Shown here: piece by piece, positions 18,892 through 27,297 of the stretch | Numbering within the stretch: the first letter of the stretch is position 1 | Layout of the letters: each line of letters begins with the position of its first letter | Assembly (NCBI RefSeq): GCF_001006305.1 | Contig: NZ_LBHJ01000003.1 | Span: 1,068,631-1,132,630, forward strand | Source of the DNA: Silvibacterium bohemicum | GTDB taxonomy: Bacteria > Acidobacteriota > Terriglobia > Terriglobales > Acidobacteriaceae | DNA: 64,000 nucleotides | Reading direction: 5' to 3' | Program-made: the position numbers and the translations under genes | Notes under the pieces: model-generated | Databases searched by the model: none | The model's input: the letters and a program-made list of their open reading frames with translations, nothing else | What the model was told of the DNA's origin: nothing

Positions 18892-19269
18892 ATGTCTGAA
18901 GAAAATAAGAGGGCTGCGATCGCCTACTTTGAGAAGGCAATCAACGAATTCGATACCGACACCGCGATCGCTCTACACGGGGGGAAGCACTACAAACAAC
19001 ACAATCCTCTGATCGAGGACGACTGGGCCGGCCTAAAGAAGTTCGTCGGCTGGCTCCGTGACAACCATCCTGAAGGGCGCCTCCACATCAAGCGGGCCTT
19101 CGCTGACGGAGATTTTGTTCTACTGCACAGCGAATGGGTCCGAACCCCAGGAGAAAGGGGCGAAGCCGTCGTGGACATCGTGAGATTTGAAGACGGCAAG
19201 ATTGTCGAGCACTGGGACGTCGTCCAGCCCATCCCAGAGAACCCAAAGAACAACAACACCATGTTTTGA
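18892..19269 (+). CDS. SnoaL-like (NTF2-fold) protein
   Basis: 125 residues from the ATG at 18892, which has GAGGAG five bases upstream; the frame is open earlier without support. The NTF2-like cone fold is suggested by AAIAYFEKAINEFDTDTAI at the start and by KHYKQHNPLIEDDW and VVDIVRFEDGKIVEHWDVVQPIP at the end, as in SnoaL-like aldol-condensation proteins. No catalytic function can be assigned. First gene of a seven-gene operon behind the divergent CadC-like regulator. Confidence 0.8.
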   Translation: MSEENKRAAIAYFEKAINEFDTDTAIALHGGKHYKQHNPLIEDDWAGLKKFVGWLRDNHPEGRLHIKRAFADGDFVLLHSEWVRTPGERGEAVVDIVRFEDGKIVEHWDVVQPIPENPKNNNTMF

Positions 19270-19329
19270 GATGAGCCGGAACTCCGCTTGTCGAAACAGT
19301 TTGCGCCTGACCCAACCCTGGAAATCATT

Positions 19330-20961
19330 ATGTCGTACGCCCCGATTCTTACCGAACAACAGATCGAGCGGATCCGCTATTTCGCCACGCCTCGACCCAT
19401 CGAGGCCGGCCAAATTCTCTATGAGCCCGGCTTCGAAACACCTCCTGTCTACGTTGTCCTCTCGGGTGAGATCAGAATTCTGGCGATAGGTGGTGGGCAG
19501 GAGTCCACGATCACCAGTTATAAGGCCGGGCAGTTTTCCGGCGAGTTGCTTATGATTGCTGGCCGGAAATCGATCTACCGATGTCAAGCGATCGAATCCG
19601 GCAACGTACTCGAAATGCAGGCCCACGACCTCCGCACGCTTATTGCGAAGGACGCGGAGCTCAGCGACATCTTCATGAACGCATTTCTCGCCCGCAGGCT
19701 CTCGCTCAAAAATGCTGGGCATGGAAATGTAGTCGTCCTCGGCTCGCGCTATTCGGCCGATACGCTGGCGCTCCGCGAGTTTCTTACCCGCGACGGACAT
19801 CCCTTTGCCTACTTCGATCTCGATTCGGACCAGGCGACGCAGGAGCTGCTCGATCGCTTCGGAGTCGGCGTCGCGGATATTCCCGTCGTGATCTGCAACA
19901 ACACTCTGGTCCTGAGAAATCCTTCCCTGAACCAGCTTGCTGACAGCCTGGGATTCAATTGCCACATCGACGATTCTCACGTCCGAGACCTTGTCATCGT
20001 CGGCGCCGGGCCCGCGGGATTGGCCGCGGCCGTCTATGCCGCTTCGGAAGGACTCGATGTGCTGGTCCTTGAAAAGAGCGCGCCAGGCGGACAGGCGGCT
20101 TCGAGCTCTAAGATTGAAAATTACCTTGGCTTTCCGACGGGGCTTTCCGGTCAGGAATTGGCGGACCGTGCGATCGCGCAGTCGGAGAAGTTCGGCGCGC
20201 AGATCATGGTCGCCCACTCCGCCCTGCGCCTTGAGTGCGACCAACGGCCCTACAAGGTGACGCTCGATGACGGGTCGGCGATGCGAACACGAACAATCGT
20301 GCTCGCCATCGGAGCCGAATACAACAAGCCGTCCATTCCGGGGCTCGAACGGTTTACCGGCAAGGGAATCTACTACAACGCCACCTACATGGAAGCTCAG
20401 CTCTGCGTCGGCGAAGAAGTCGTCGTCATCGGCGGGGGCAATTCTGCCGGCCAGGCTGCTGTGTTCCTATCGCAGAACACGCGCGGCGTGCATATGCTCG
20501 TGCGCTCCAAGAGCCTCACTGACACCATGTCGCGTTACCTCATTCAGCGCATCGAGGAGAATCCATCCATTCATCTTCACTTCGCAAATGAGCTTACCTG
20601 CCTTGAAGGCGATGGGCACCTGGAGAAGGTCTCGTGGGTCGACAGAAATTCCGGCCAGAGCACAACCCGTCCGATCCGCCACGTTTTCGTCATGACCGGA
20701 GCATCGCCCAAGACCGACTGGCTTTCCGGATGCGTGTCGCTCGATAGCAAAGGCTTCGTTCTGACCGGCCGCGATCTTGAGAACTCCGAGCCGCCTGTTC
20801 CTTGGCCTCTTTCACGGCGTCCCTTGATGCTCGAAACGAGCTTGCCCGGCGTTTTCGTTGTTGGCGATGCCCGTTCGGGAAATGTAAAGCGCGTAGCTTC
20901 TGCGGTGGGAGAAGGTTCCATCGTCGTCCACATGGTTCACCAGACACTGGCCGAGTCCTGA
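19330..20961 (+). CDS. Cyclic-nucleotide-binding-domain flavoprotein, thioredoxin-reductase fold without the redox CxxC
   Basis: 543 residues from the ATG at 19330 (a TTG at 19288 would add 14). Order: a CRP-like cNMP-binding domain (about 10-125, GEIRILAIGGG); a glutaredoxin-like linker (about 130-215) whose redox site reads SRYSAD, without cysteines; then a TrxR fold with FAD loop GAGPAGLAAA at 225, NADPH loop GGGNSAGQA at 368 and the C-terminal GVFVVGDARSG. At the position of the TrxR CxxC the sequence is YYNATYMEAQLC, so classical thiol transfer is not possible. Such proteins may sense a nucleotide and reduce an unknown acceptor. Sits in the operon between SnoaL and a hydrolase. Confidence 0.85.
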   Translation: MSYAPILTEQQIERIRYFATPRPIEAGQILYEPGFETPPVYVVLSGEIRILAIGGGQESTITSYKAGQFSGELLMIAGRKSIYRCQAIESGNVLEMQAHDLRTLIAKDAELSDIFMNAFLARRLSLKNAGHGNVVVLGSRYSADTLALREFLTRDGHPFAYFDLDSDQATQELLDRFGVGVADIPVVICNNTLVLRNPSLNQLADSLGFNCHIDDSHVRDLVIVGAGPAGLAAAVYAASEGLDVLVLEKSAPGGQAASSSKIENYLGFPTGLSGQELADRAIAQSEKFGAQIMVAHSALRLECDQRPYKVTLDDGSAMRTRTIVLAIGAEYNKPSIPGLERFTGKGIYYNATYMEAQLCVGEEVVVIGGGNSAGQAAVFLSQNTRGVHMLVRSKSLTDTMSRYLIQRIEENPSIHLHFANELTCLEGDGHLEKVSWVDRNSGQSTTRPIRHVFVMTGASPKTDWLSGCVSLDSKGFVLTGRDLENSEPPVPWPLSRRPLMLETSLPGVFVVGDARSGNVKRVASAVGEGSIVVHMVHQTLAES

Positions 20962-20994
20962 GCTCGATTCAGAGGACTCAAAAGGAATTCAAAG

Positions 20995-21837
20995 ATGATC
21001 ACCGACACCGCTACCGGCCTGCACACCACACAGTACAAATCCATCGACGGCCTGCGGATTCGCTATGCCACAAACGATAAGGTGGATGGCGAGCCGATTC
21101 TCCTGCTTAGCCCGCTGCCCGAAAGCATCCTTGCCTTTCTCCCTACCTGGGAGAAGTTCTCCGCGCTCGGCCCGGTCATCGCTGTTGATATTCCGCCCTT
21201 CGGCCGCTCCGAAGTCAGCGAGGACATACGAACACCGGAGACTGTCGGTGAGCTCGTTCTCCGCATTATGGATGCTTTCGGTTTGAAGCAGCCTCACGTG
21301 GTTGCGCCGGATATCGGCACTCCTGCCTGTCTTTTCGTGGCGGCAAAGCACCCTGGCGTCTTCAAGAGTCTCGTGATTGGCAGCGGCGCAACGGACCACA
21401 CAGACATTCTTGGAATTCTGGACCAGATCGTGAATGCGCCATCGCTAGAACCTTTCAAGGATCTCACCGGCGAACAGTTCGTACGCGGGGCGGTCGCTGA
21501 CATGAAGAAATACAAGCTTCCCGCGTTCGCCCTCGACGATTACATCGCCTCCTACGCCGGGCAGAAGTTTTGGGACGCAATGGCCTTTATCCGGGACTAT
21601 CCCAACTCGCTGCCTCGCCTTGCGAAGCTCCTCCCGGAGATCACCGTGCCTTGTCAGCTTATTGTTGGCCAGCGCGATCCTTTCGTCCCGGTGTCGAATG
21701 CCGAGGGCTTGCACAAGGGTCTACCGAAGAGCCAGCTCAACGTCATCGATTGCGGGCACTTCGTGTGGGAAGACGAAGCGGATATCTACGCCAAGCTCGC
21801 CTGCGACTTCATTCAGGGCGGTTACGCGAAACTCTAG
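20995..21837 (+). CDS. Alpha/beta hydrolase with aspartate nucleophile
   Basis: 280 residues. In place of the GxSxG elbow of esterases there is VVAPDIGTPAC with D106, the type of haloalkane dehalogenases and epoxide hydrolases; H255 in DCGHFVWEDE is the catalytic base, and LIVGQRDPFVPV carries the acid. The substrate might therefore be a halide, an epoxide or a related ester; the cap region does not tell which. AAAGGAATTCAAAG precedes the ATG, and the gene follows the flavoprotein by 33 bp. Confidence 0.78.
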   Translation: MITDTATGLHTTQYKSIDGLRIRYATNDKVDGEPILLLSPLPESILAFLPTWEKFSALGPVIAVDIPPFGRSEVSEDIRTPETVGELVLRIMDAFGLKQPHVVAPDIGTPACLFVAAKHPGVFKSLVIGSGATDHTDILGILDQIVNAPSLEPFKDLTGEQFVRGAVADMKKYKLPAFALDDYIASYAGQKFWDAMAFIRDYPNSLPRLAKLLPEITVPCQLIVGQRDPFVPVSNAEGLHKGLPKSQLNVIDCGHFVWEDEADIYAKLACDFIQGGYAKL

Positions 21838-21864
21838 CACTCAACAACTGAAAGGGCACAAATC

Positions 21865-22287
21865 ATGAAAACAGCAAAGGAACTTCTTCAGGCTTATATC
21901 GACGGCACTGCGAAGGAATCGGCAGCGCTCTTTGCGGATAACGGTGCGCTTGAGCTGCCTTATCTTGCGGATCTCGGTGTCGACCCGCGGTACGAAGGGC
22001 CAAAAACCATCGAGAGCTTTCTCACGTTTCTGCACGAAAAGATGTACCCGGGGTTCAAATTTGTCGACGTGAAGATCTACATCGACACGCCCGATCAGGC
22101 ATTCGGCGAATACACGATCCACCAGAAATCCGGCATCTCTGGCCGGGACGTGCACCAGCGTTTCTTCGGTCACTGCGTCGTGGCGAACGGCAAGATCGTG
22201 CTGCTTCGCGAAGCTCTCAACGTACTCGCAGCAGCAGATGGCATGTTCCCCAACGGCATCGCTGATGTCACCGATAAGAAGAAGTGA
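21865..22287 (+). CDS. SnoaL-like / NTF2-fold protein
   Basis: 140 residues, with AKELLQAYIDGTAKESAALFADNGALELPYL (in two parts) at the N terminus and the FGEYTIHQKSGISGRDVHQRFFGH strand region. It is a second NTF2-fold member of the operon and only distantly like the one at 18892. GAAAGGGCACAAATC precedes the ATG. These folds serve as small-molecule isomerases, cyclases or binding proteins; no reaction is assigned. Confidence 0.75.
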   Translation: MKTAKELLQAYIDGTAKESAALFADNGALELPYLADLGVDPRYEGPKTIESFLTFLHEKMYPGFKFVDVKIYIDTPDQAFGEYTIHQKSGISGRDVHQRFFGHCVVANGKIVLLREALNVLAAADGMFPNGIADVTDKKK

Positions 22288-22296
22288 GCGAAACCA

Positions 22297-22854
22297 ATGA
22301 CAAACGACCGAACACTCTCACTCTCTACCGTCAGCGCCACGATCAATGCACCCATCGAGAAGGTGGATATCGCCGACTGGCTCTTCCACATTCCCGACGC
22401 TGAGTACCAGCGCTGCTCACACGCTCATATCGCCGCGGGGACGACCACGACTGACGACGGCCGGCCCATGTCGATCAACGTCGAGATGATAGGCGACGCG
22501 TTCGTTGTGCAGCACTACATTGGGGAGGTTCGCCAGTCGGACTTCTGCCGCATGGTCTCAATCTCGGACTCCATCTCGCCGACCGGGCGCAACAAGCTCC
22601 AGGTCGTCTGGGAACTCCGTGTCCGGAAGGTCGACGATCAGACCTGCGAATTCACGAACCACATTCATTCGAGCGCCATCGATCAGACTCTCGCCTTCTT
22701 AGCCGAACATGGCATTCCATTTGAACAGGCGCGCGCCTCGCGTCAGCAAGCTTCTCATGCCCATAATCAGGAAGAGACGCCGAAATTCGCAAAGAGCATC
22801 GAGCGGAGAGCGTTGGGCATCCCCACAGGCTTAACCAACGGAGAAAAACAATGA
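22297..22854 (+). CDS. Conserved operon protein, SRPBCC-like, unknown function
   Basis: 185 residues, soluble. The start (LSTVSATINAPIEKVDIADWLFHIPDAEYQRC, in pieces) and the strand-like FTNHIHSSAID are suggestive of a START/SRPBCC ligand-binding fold, though the match is weak. The tail from about 145 is charged and probably disordered. It overlaps the next gene's start by four bases (ATGA), a sign of coupling. No function is proposed. Confidence 0.6.
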   Translation: MTNDRTLSLSTVSATINAPIEKVDIADWLFHIPDAEYQRCSHAHIAAGTTTTDDGRPMSINVEMIGDAFVVQHYIGEVRQSDFCRMVSISDSISPTGRNKLQVVWELRVRKVDDQTCEFTNHIHSSAIDQTLAFLAEHGIPFEQARASRQQASHAHNQEETPKFAKSIERRALGIPTGLTNGEKQ

Positions 22855-23564
22855 AAGTGTTATTTATCATCAGCAGCTCCGAGACTGCTTTCTGGCTGTC
22901 GGAAGTCACGCACCCCTACTGGCATCTCACCGAACGTGGCGTCGAAGTCGACTTTGCCAGCCCTAACGGTGGGCGGGTCGTCTATGACAGATACAGCGAT
23001 CCCCATTTCGAGAAATCGATGGAGCCCGAAGACCTTGTGAGCAAGGGCTTCCTCGCGGACAAGAAGACTGTCGCCAAGCTCGAAACAACGCTGAAGCTAA
23101 GCGAGGTGGACCTGACCACATACGACGCAATCCATGTTGCCGGGGGCCGAGGCGCGACCTTCGATCTCTATCCGAATGAAGACGTGGCGCGAGCACTCGA
23201 ATACTTCTGGACGAGGGATAAAGTCGTCGGCGCCATATGCCACGGGGCTGTTGCCCTCGGTAATATCCCCGATCGCATCCGGGGCCGCCAGGTAACGGGG
23301 TTCACCTACGAGGCTGACAAACAATTGCAGTCGATGTTCGGCAGCGGCTTCATCATTCCGCACTATCCCCAGAAAGTACTCGAGGAAACAGGTGCGATCT
23401 ACTCGAGCATTCAGCCTTACACGCCAAAGGTGATTGTCGATGGCAGGCTCATCACCGGCCAGGACCAGTCTGCAGCTTCGGAATACGCCCTCGCGCTTCT
23501 ACATCTGATGACCGGCCATAGTCCGGTGTCGGTCGTCGAGAGTCCGGCTGAGACTAAGGCATAG
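22851..23564 (+). CDS. DJ-1/PfpI-family protein, Hsp31-like
   Basis: 237 residues with the type 1 glutamine-amidotransferase-like fold: VLFIISSSETAFWLSEVTHPY at the start, DAIHVAGGRGATFDL, and the elbow VGAICHGAVALG with nucleophile C130 next to H131. The length and the FWLSEVTHPYW motif point to the Hsp31/YajL-like branch, members of which act as glyoxalase III, deglycase or chaperone. In this operon it may detoxify a reactive carbonyl, which is inference. It overlaps the previous gene. Confidence 0.82.
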   Translation: MKVLFIISSSETAFWLSEVTHPYWHLTERGVEVDFASPNGGRVVYDRYSDPHFEKSMEPEDLVSKGFLADKKTVAKLETTLKLSEVDLTTYDAIHVAGGRGATFDLYPNEDVARALEYFWTRDKVVGAICHGAVALGNIPDRIRGRQVTGFTYEADKQLQSMFGSGFIIPHYPQKVLEETGAIYSSIQPYTPKVIVDGRLITGQDQSAASEYALALLHLMTGHSPVSVVESPAETKA

Positions 23565-23582
23565 CTCATCGGAGGAGTAGAA

Positions 23583-23870
23583 ATGCTGTTTCACGTCATG
23601 ATGAATGTTCACATCCCGCAGGGCTTCGATCAGGAAAAGCTCAAGCAGCTACAGAGCGAAGAACATGAGCGCGCAAGAGAATTGCAGTTGCAGGGCAAGT
23701 GGCTGCACCTCTGGCGGGTTGCCGGAAAATATGCAAACGTCAGCGTGTTCGAAGTGGAGAGCCCAGCCGAGTTCCACGAAGTTCTCAGCTCGCTCCCTCT
23801 CTACCCGTTTATGGAGGTCGAAGTGGCAGCGCTTTGCCGCCATCCAGGCGCCCTTGAACCGAACAAGTGA
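23583..23870 (+). CDS. Muconolactone delta-isomerase-like small protein
   Basis: 95 residues, the standard length of CatC-type isomerases, with MLFHVMMNVHIPQGFD, EEHERARELQLQGKWLHLWRV and SVFEVESPAEFHEVLSSLPLYP. Canonical CatC moves the double bond in muconolactone in the ortho-cleavage pathway; no other catechol gene is present here, so the true substrate may differ. GGAGGAGTAGAA precedes the ATG. It is the last gene of the operon. Confidence 0.82.
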   Translation: MLFHVMMNVHIPQGFDQEKLKQLQSEEHERARELQLQGKWLHLWRVAGKYANVSVFEVESPAEFHEVLSSLPLYPFMEVEVAALCRHPGALEPNK

Positions 23871-23983
23871 TCCGTACCCGCCGGATCCGATAAATAAAGA
23901 CCATTTGTCCCAATAGGGCGGGATCCGTTCAACCCAGTAAAGCGAAAGAGCGTAACCTTTTCGCAGCACGTCAGGCAGCTGTT

Positions 23984-24095
23984 CTTCAGCACCCGTTGGC
24001 ACCTCCGCGTTTCGAAAAACCTCGGCATCTCCCGACGTTTCTGACATTTGCGCTTTTGAAGGTTACAGACCTCTACCGAACCTCAGTAGAGGTCC
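23984..24095 (+). repeat. 112-bp direct repeat ending in an att-core hairpin, copy 1
   Basis: It runs from CTTCAGCACCCG to a hairpin GACCTCTAC/GTAGAGGTC (24068-24094). The stretch at 35581-35694 matches it at roughly five bases in six over its full length and in the same orientation. The surrounding gap (23871-24192) holds no gene. Likely a joint between island modules. Confidence 0.65.
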
Positions 24096-24192
24096 TTCAC
24101 TCGGGGATTGCTTCTCATAAGCTGACTTCCCTGTACTTACCTTGCGCCGGTGAGCTCATCGACGATCTGACGCACGGCCAGTGAGAGGTGCG

Positions 24193-24810
24193 TCAGATTC
24201 GCTCACCAAGAATCAGAGGCACATAGCTTCGGACATCTTCCAGCAATTCCTTACGAGTGATACCAACCTTGGCGCGAAGCTGCACACCCTGCAGCAAGTC
24301 AACGAGCAAACGGCCTCGCACCTTTGCAGAGGGAGTGCGAGGCAGACGCCCGGCCTTCACCTCCTGCTCGAAACGTTTCGCGAAAACATCAGCGCTTGCA
24401 GTGAAACCGTTCGCGAGCCAGGAACGGATTTCTGTTACCCGCTCCGAACGTCCCAGCGCAGCGGCGGCCAACATGCAACCGCTGCGAGCGTCGCCGGTAG
24501 CGGTGTTGACGGTAACCTCGCAAAAGGTGGTCACGGCCTTGTGGATGTCCGGCTCCGCTTGGAACGCTGCCATTTTGGGTGCTCCATAGATCAACGCATA
24601 GCGCTCGACGGCCCTTAGCAGCAAGGTGGACTTGTCTCCGAAGGCTCGGTATAGCGCGGGCTTGGTGACGTTCACGGCGCGCGCGATTCGTTCTACGTCG
24701 ACTCCTTCAAACCCATGCTCCCAAAACATCTCAACCGCACGGTCGAGTGCTTCGTCTGGGATAAAGCCTTTAGGACGTCCTGGGGGACGCTTTACGACAT
24801 TAGTTACCAT
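24193..24810 (-). CDS. TetR/AcrR-family repressor
   Basis: 205 residues. The N-terminal helix-turn-helix is VDVERIARAVNVTKPALYRAF at about 38-58, preceded by a basic segment KRPPGRPKG; the C-terminal part (about 90-200) is the ligand-binding helical domain. It is divergent from the SDR gene at 24898, 87 bp apart, with a 13-bp perfect palindrome between them. By the usual logic it represses the SDR gene and itself until a ligand binds. Confidence 0.88.
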   Translation of the reverse strand: MVTNVVKRPPGRPKGFIPDEALDRAVEMFWEHGFEGVDVERIARAVNVTKPALYRAFGDKSTLLLRAVERYALIYGAPKMAAFQAEPDIHKAVTTFCEVTVNTATGDARSGCMLAAAALGRSERVTEIRSWLANGFTASADVFAKRFEQEVKAGRLPRTPSAKVRGRLLVDLLQGVQLRAKVGITRKELLEDVRSYVPLILGERI

Positions 24811-24841
24811 TGCGTACGAAACTCCTTGCAGCGCGTCTGTT

Positions 24842-24854
24842 GAGTATCGTACTC
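24842..24854. promoter_or_regulatory. Candidate TetR operator
   Basis: GAGTATCGTACTC is a perfect 13-bp palindrome 32 bp from the tetR start and 44 bp from the SDR start, in the only intergenic space the two share. Confidence 0.5.
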
Positions 24855-24897
24855 TCGCGTATGTAACGTTGCAAGACAGTAAACACAGGAGAGACTA

Positions 24898-25845
24898 ATG
24901 GAACATTCGATCGCGCTCGTCACCGGCGCTACCACCGGGCTCGGCTATGCGGCGGCATGCTTACTTGCCGCCAAGGGCTACCGTGAGGTCATCGTCACCG
25001 GCCGCAGCCTGGCCCAGATCAAGGAAGCGGCCGCTCAGCTCGCGGCGGAGACCCAAAGGCGGGTCTTCACGCCGCTGGAGCTAGATCTGAACGACCCAGT
25101 CAACGTTCACTCCGCCGTCGCCGCGCTGGTCAAGCAAGGTCGGTCGGTCGACTTCCTGCTGCTCAATGCAGGGTTGGTTCCCTTTAAGCAGCGCGTGCTC
25201 ACTGCGGCGGGCGTCGAGTCTTCTCAGGCCCCGCTCATTGGGCATCACCAACTGACTGTTGGGTTGCTCAATGCTAATTTGCTGAGTCCCAACGCGCGGA
25301 TCGTCATCGCCGGTGCGGAACCGGCACGAGGTGGCGTACCCATGTTCAAGTACACCGATCTGCCAGAATTCGCGGCCAAATACCACCAAGGCAACCGAAC
25401 CGCCGCTGTGGAAGTCCTGATCCGCAACGGGCCAAACGTGAAGTACGTGCCCAACAATGCGTATGCCGACGCGAAGCTCATCATCGCTTGGTGGACCGCG
25501 GCACTGGCGCGCCGGCTGCCCTCCGGCATGGCAGCGTATGCGGTCTCGCCCGGTGGCGCGACCGCCACTAAGGTAGTGAGAAGCGCCAGCCCGATGTTGA
25601 AGTATCTGTTTATCCCAATCGTGAACCTCATTCCCGGCATGAATCAAACGCCGGAGACCGCGGCCAGTCGCTACATCCAGGCGTCGGAGTTCGGAACCGA
25701 CCTCTCAGGGCAATTCTTCGCCTCGGCTAAAGGGAAGTTCTCAGGCCCAATCGAGGTGCAGCTCCAGCCCCACCTCCACGATCGCGCCAGCCAGGAAGCC
25801 GCGTGGCAGGCCGTCGTCAAAGTCTCCGGCGTGGATTTGTCTTAA
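24898..25845 (+). CDS. Short-chain dehydrogenase/reductase
   Basis: 315 residues, longer than the common 250. The Rossmann motif VTGATTGLGYAAA stands at 8-20 and LLLNAG at about 90; a YADAK (YxxxK) catalytic pair sits near 190. The C-terminal extension with FFASAKGKFSGPIE is like that of retinol-dehydrogenase-like SDRs. The substrate is not known. AGGAGAGACTA precedes the ATG. Likely controlled by the divergent TetR. Confidence 0.82.
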   Translation: MEHSIALVTGATTGLGYAAACLLAAKGYREVIVTGRSLAQIKEAAAQLAAETQRRVFTPLELDLNDPVNVHSAVAALVKQGRSVDFLLLNAGLVPFKQRVLTAAGVESSQAPLIGHHQLTVGLLNANLLSPNARIVIAGAEPARGGVPMFKYTDLPEFAAKYHQGNRTAAVEVLIRNGPNVKYVPNNAYADAKLIIAWWTAALARRLPSGMAAYAVSPGGATATKVVRSASPMLKYLFIPIVNLIPGMNQTPETAASRYIQASEFGTDLSGQFFASAKGKFSGPIEVQLQPHLHDRASQEAAWQAVVKVSGVDLS

Positions 25846-25937
25846 TCAGCATCCTCGACCACCGTGTCCTGGAGGAGCGCTGATTACGGCGCGCCACTTG
25901 AGCGCGGATCTCCCACGGCGACAGAAGGAGTAACAAG

Positions 25938-26144
25938 ATGCACAGATTGGTAATAAGCTGTTTGGTCGTTGCTTATCTCTCGGCGAACGTATACGCAAGT
26001 GTGAAGTTGCGGGTATTTGAGTTAGCCCGTTCTCGCAAGCATCTTCTACTCGTTGGCGTCCCCTTCATATTGTGGGGCTCTCTTATCGTGTTGGGATGCA
26101 AGCTCATGGAAATCATGCGCCGATTCGATGAATGGGCTACCTGA
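25938..26144 (+). CDS. Small membrane protein, unknown
   Basis: 68 residues with two hydrophobic stretches (LVISCLVVAYLSANVYA and LLLVGVPFILWGSLIVLG) separated by a basic linker. AGAAGGAGTAACAAG precedes the ATG at an ideal distance, which is the main reason to accept it. It lies 92 bp after the SDR gene and may belong to the same transcript. Confidence 0.5.
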   Translation: MHRLVISCLVVAYLSANVYASVKLRVFELARSRKHLLLVGVPFILWGSLIVLGCKLMEIMRRFDEWAT

Positions 26145-26325
26145 CGTCCAATCGAGATAACTTTATTTACGGACAGAGTTGCTGAACTGGAGCGCATCGA
26201 CTCCGTATACCAGCACATCGCAGATGTGCTCGACTGACGACTCCGGGTCAATCATTCATCGATGTCGACGATCTACGGATAAGTCCTGATAATCGCTCTT
26301 CTCGAAGGCTGAACGTCGTAGGCGG

Positions 26326-27066
26326 CTAATTCTTTGACATCACTAGGTCACTGACGAGGACATCGGTGTTGTGCGCGAAGCGTAAACCGAAATATCCATC
26401 CGTCGATTTCAGCTTGCCGGGGATAACGAGCAAGCTCTTGTCAAAGCTGGCAACAAGCGTTCCATTCACTGCGCACTCTATCTCATTGCCCCTTACAGAG
26501 AGGGCGATGTCCTGCGTCACCGGTTGGCCTCGTCCAGCCGCTTTATGGATGGCACTATTGCTCTCACCCAGGAGGCCGTTCATTCTGAACGGGTCCGGGC
26601 CGAATCCGCGCACGACGAACTTTCCATTTCCGTAGGCGGCGCAATAGAACTCCGACTGATTGGGAGTGCCCATGTCATTGCCTCCGATAAACACGCCGTA
26701 AGGGTGTGCATGGGAGTTGAGATTCATGTATTCGGGCTCATTGAATGTCGCTTTGACGGTGAAGTCCCCCGATGCCATTGCATCTGTCCTCCAATAGCTC
26801 GTGGCGGGACCTGTCGTTACGTGTAGGGCCTCGCCTTCTTGTGCGAGCCGTGCTGCATTAAGACCCATGCCCTCCTTCTCTTCAGCGGCATCGACCCTGC
26901 CATTCCAGTCAGGGATCTTGATACCGCCGTCTGGCACCGCACGAGAACCTTCAGTATTGGGGCTGCCTGCTCCTCCAGGGAATCGCTTCCGTTCGAGGAA
27001 TAACGTGGTGAGTAATACGGTGAACACAACCACTGCACCGATGACGATCTTGTATCTCTTTTTCAT
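26326..27066 (-). CDS. Membrane-anchored protein with concanavalin-like (DUF1080-type) domain
   Basis: 246 residues. Residues 6-25 are a hydrophobic anchor or signal sequence (IVIGAVVVFTVLLTTLFL). From about 55 on the sequence has the beta-sandwich look of 3-keto-disaccharide hydrolase/LamG domains: TSYWRTDAMASGDFTVKATF, PYGVFIGGNDM, IALSVRGNEIECAVNGTLVA and DGYFGLRFAHNTDVLVSDL. No catalytic residues can be named. A diverged copy of the triple-repeat promoter motif lies 139 bp upstream. Confidence 0.65.
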   Translation of the reverse strand: MKKRYKIVIGAVVVFTVLLTTLFLERKRFPGGAGSPNTEGSRAVPDGGIKIPDWNGRVDAAEEKEGMGLNAARLAQEGEALHVTTGPATSYWRTDAMASGDFTVKATFNEPEYMNLNSHAHPYGVFIGGNDMGTPNQSEFYCAAYGNGKFVVRGFGPDPFRMNGLLGESNSAIHKAAGRGQPVTQDIALSVRGNEIECAVNGTLVASFDKSLLVIPGKLKSTDGYFGLRFAHNTDVLVSDLVMSKN

Positions 27067-27204
27067 CTGTGAGACCTCAATTCTGGTGTCTATACGACAG
27101 TATGGTTGCTATGCGTTCTCGTTAAGGTAGGTTACTTCTGGCTAGCTGGAGGAACGCCCTACCATCCGTGCATACTCGACCATTTGACCGTATTCGTCTG
27201 AGGT

Positions 27205-27297
27205 GTTTAAGGTTTGCCTAGTTATGTGAAGACAGGACCAAAGCTGTTTCTTGCATTCAACAGTGCAATCACTTTGGAATGTCACTGTTCTGTTTCC
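27205..27297 (-). repeat. Duplicated tail of the DinB-like gene with its downstream promoter site
   Basis: This stretch matches 27927-28022 at roughly four bases in five. On the - strand it still encodes GSRKQNSDIPK-stop (stop at 27269-27271), corresponding to GSWKQDNDVPK-stop of the intact gene, but that frame is overlapped by the end of the 27282 membrane-protein gene. Bases 27205-27233 are a diverged copy of the triple-repeat motif, one base longer. Confidence 0.6.
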
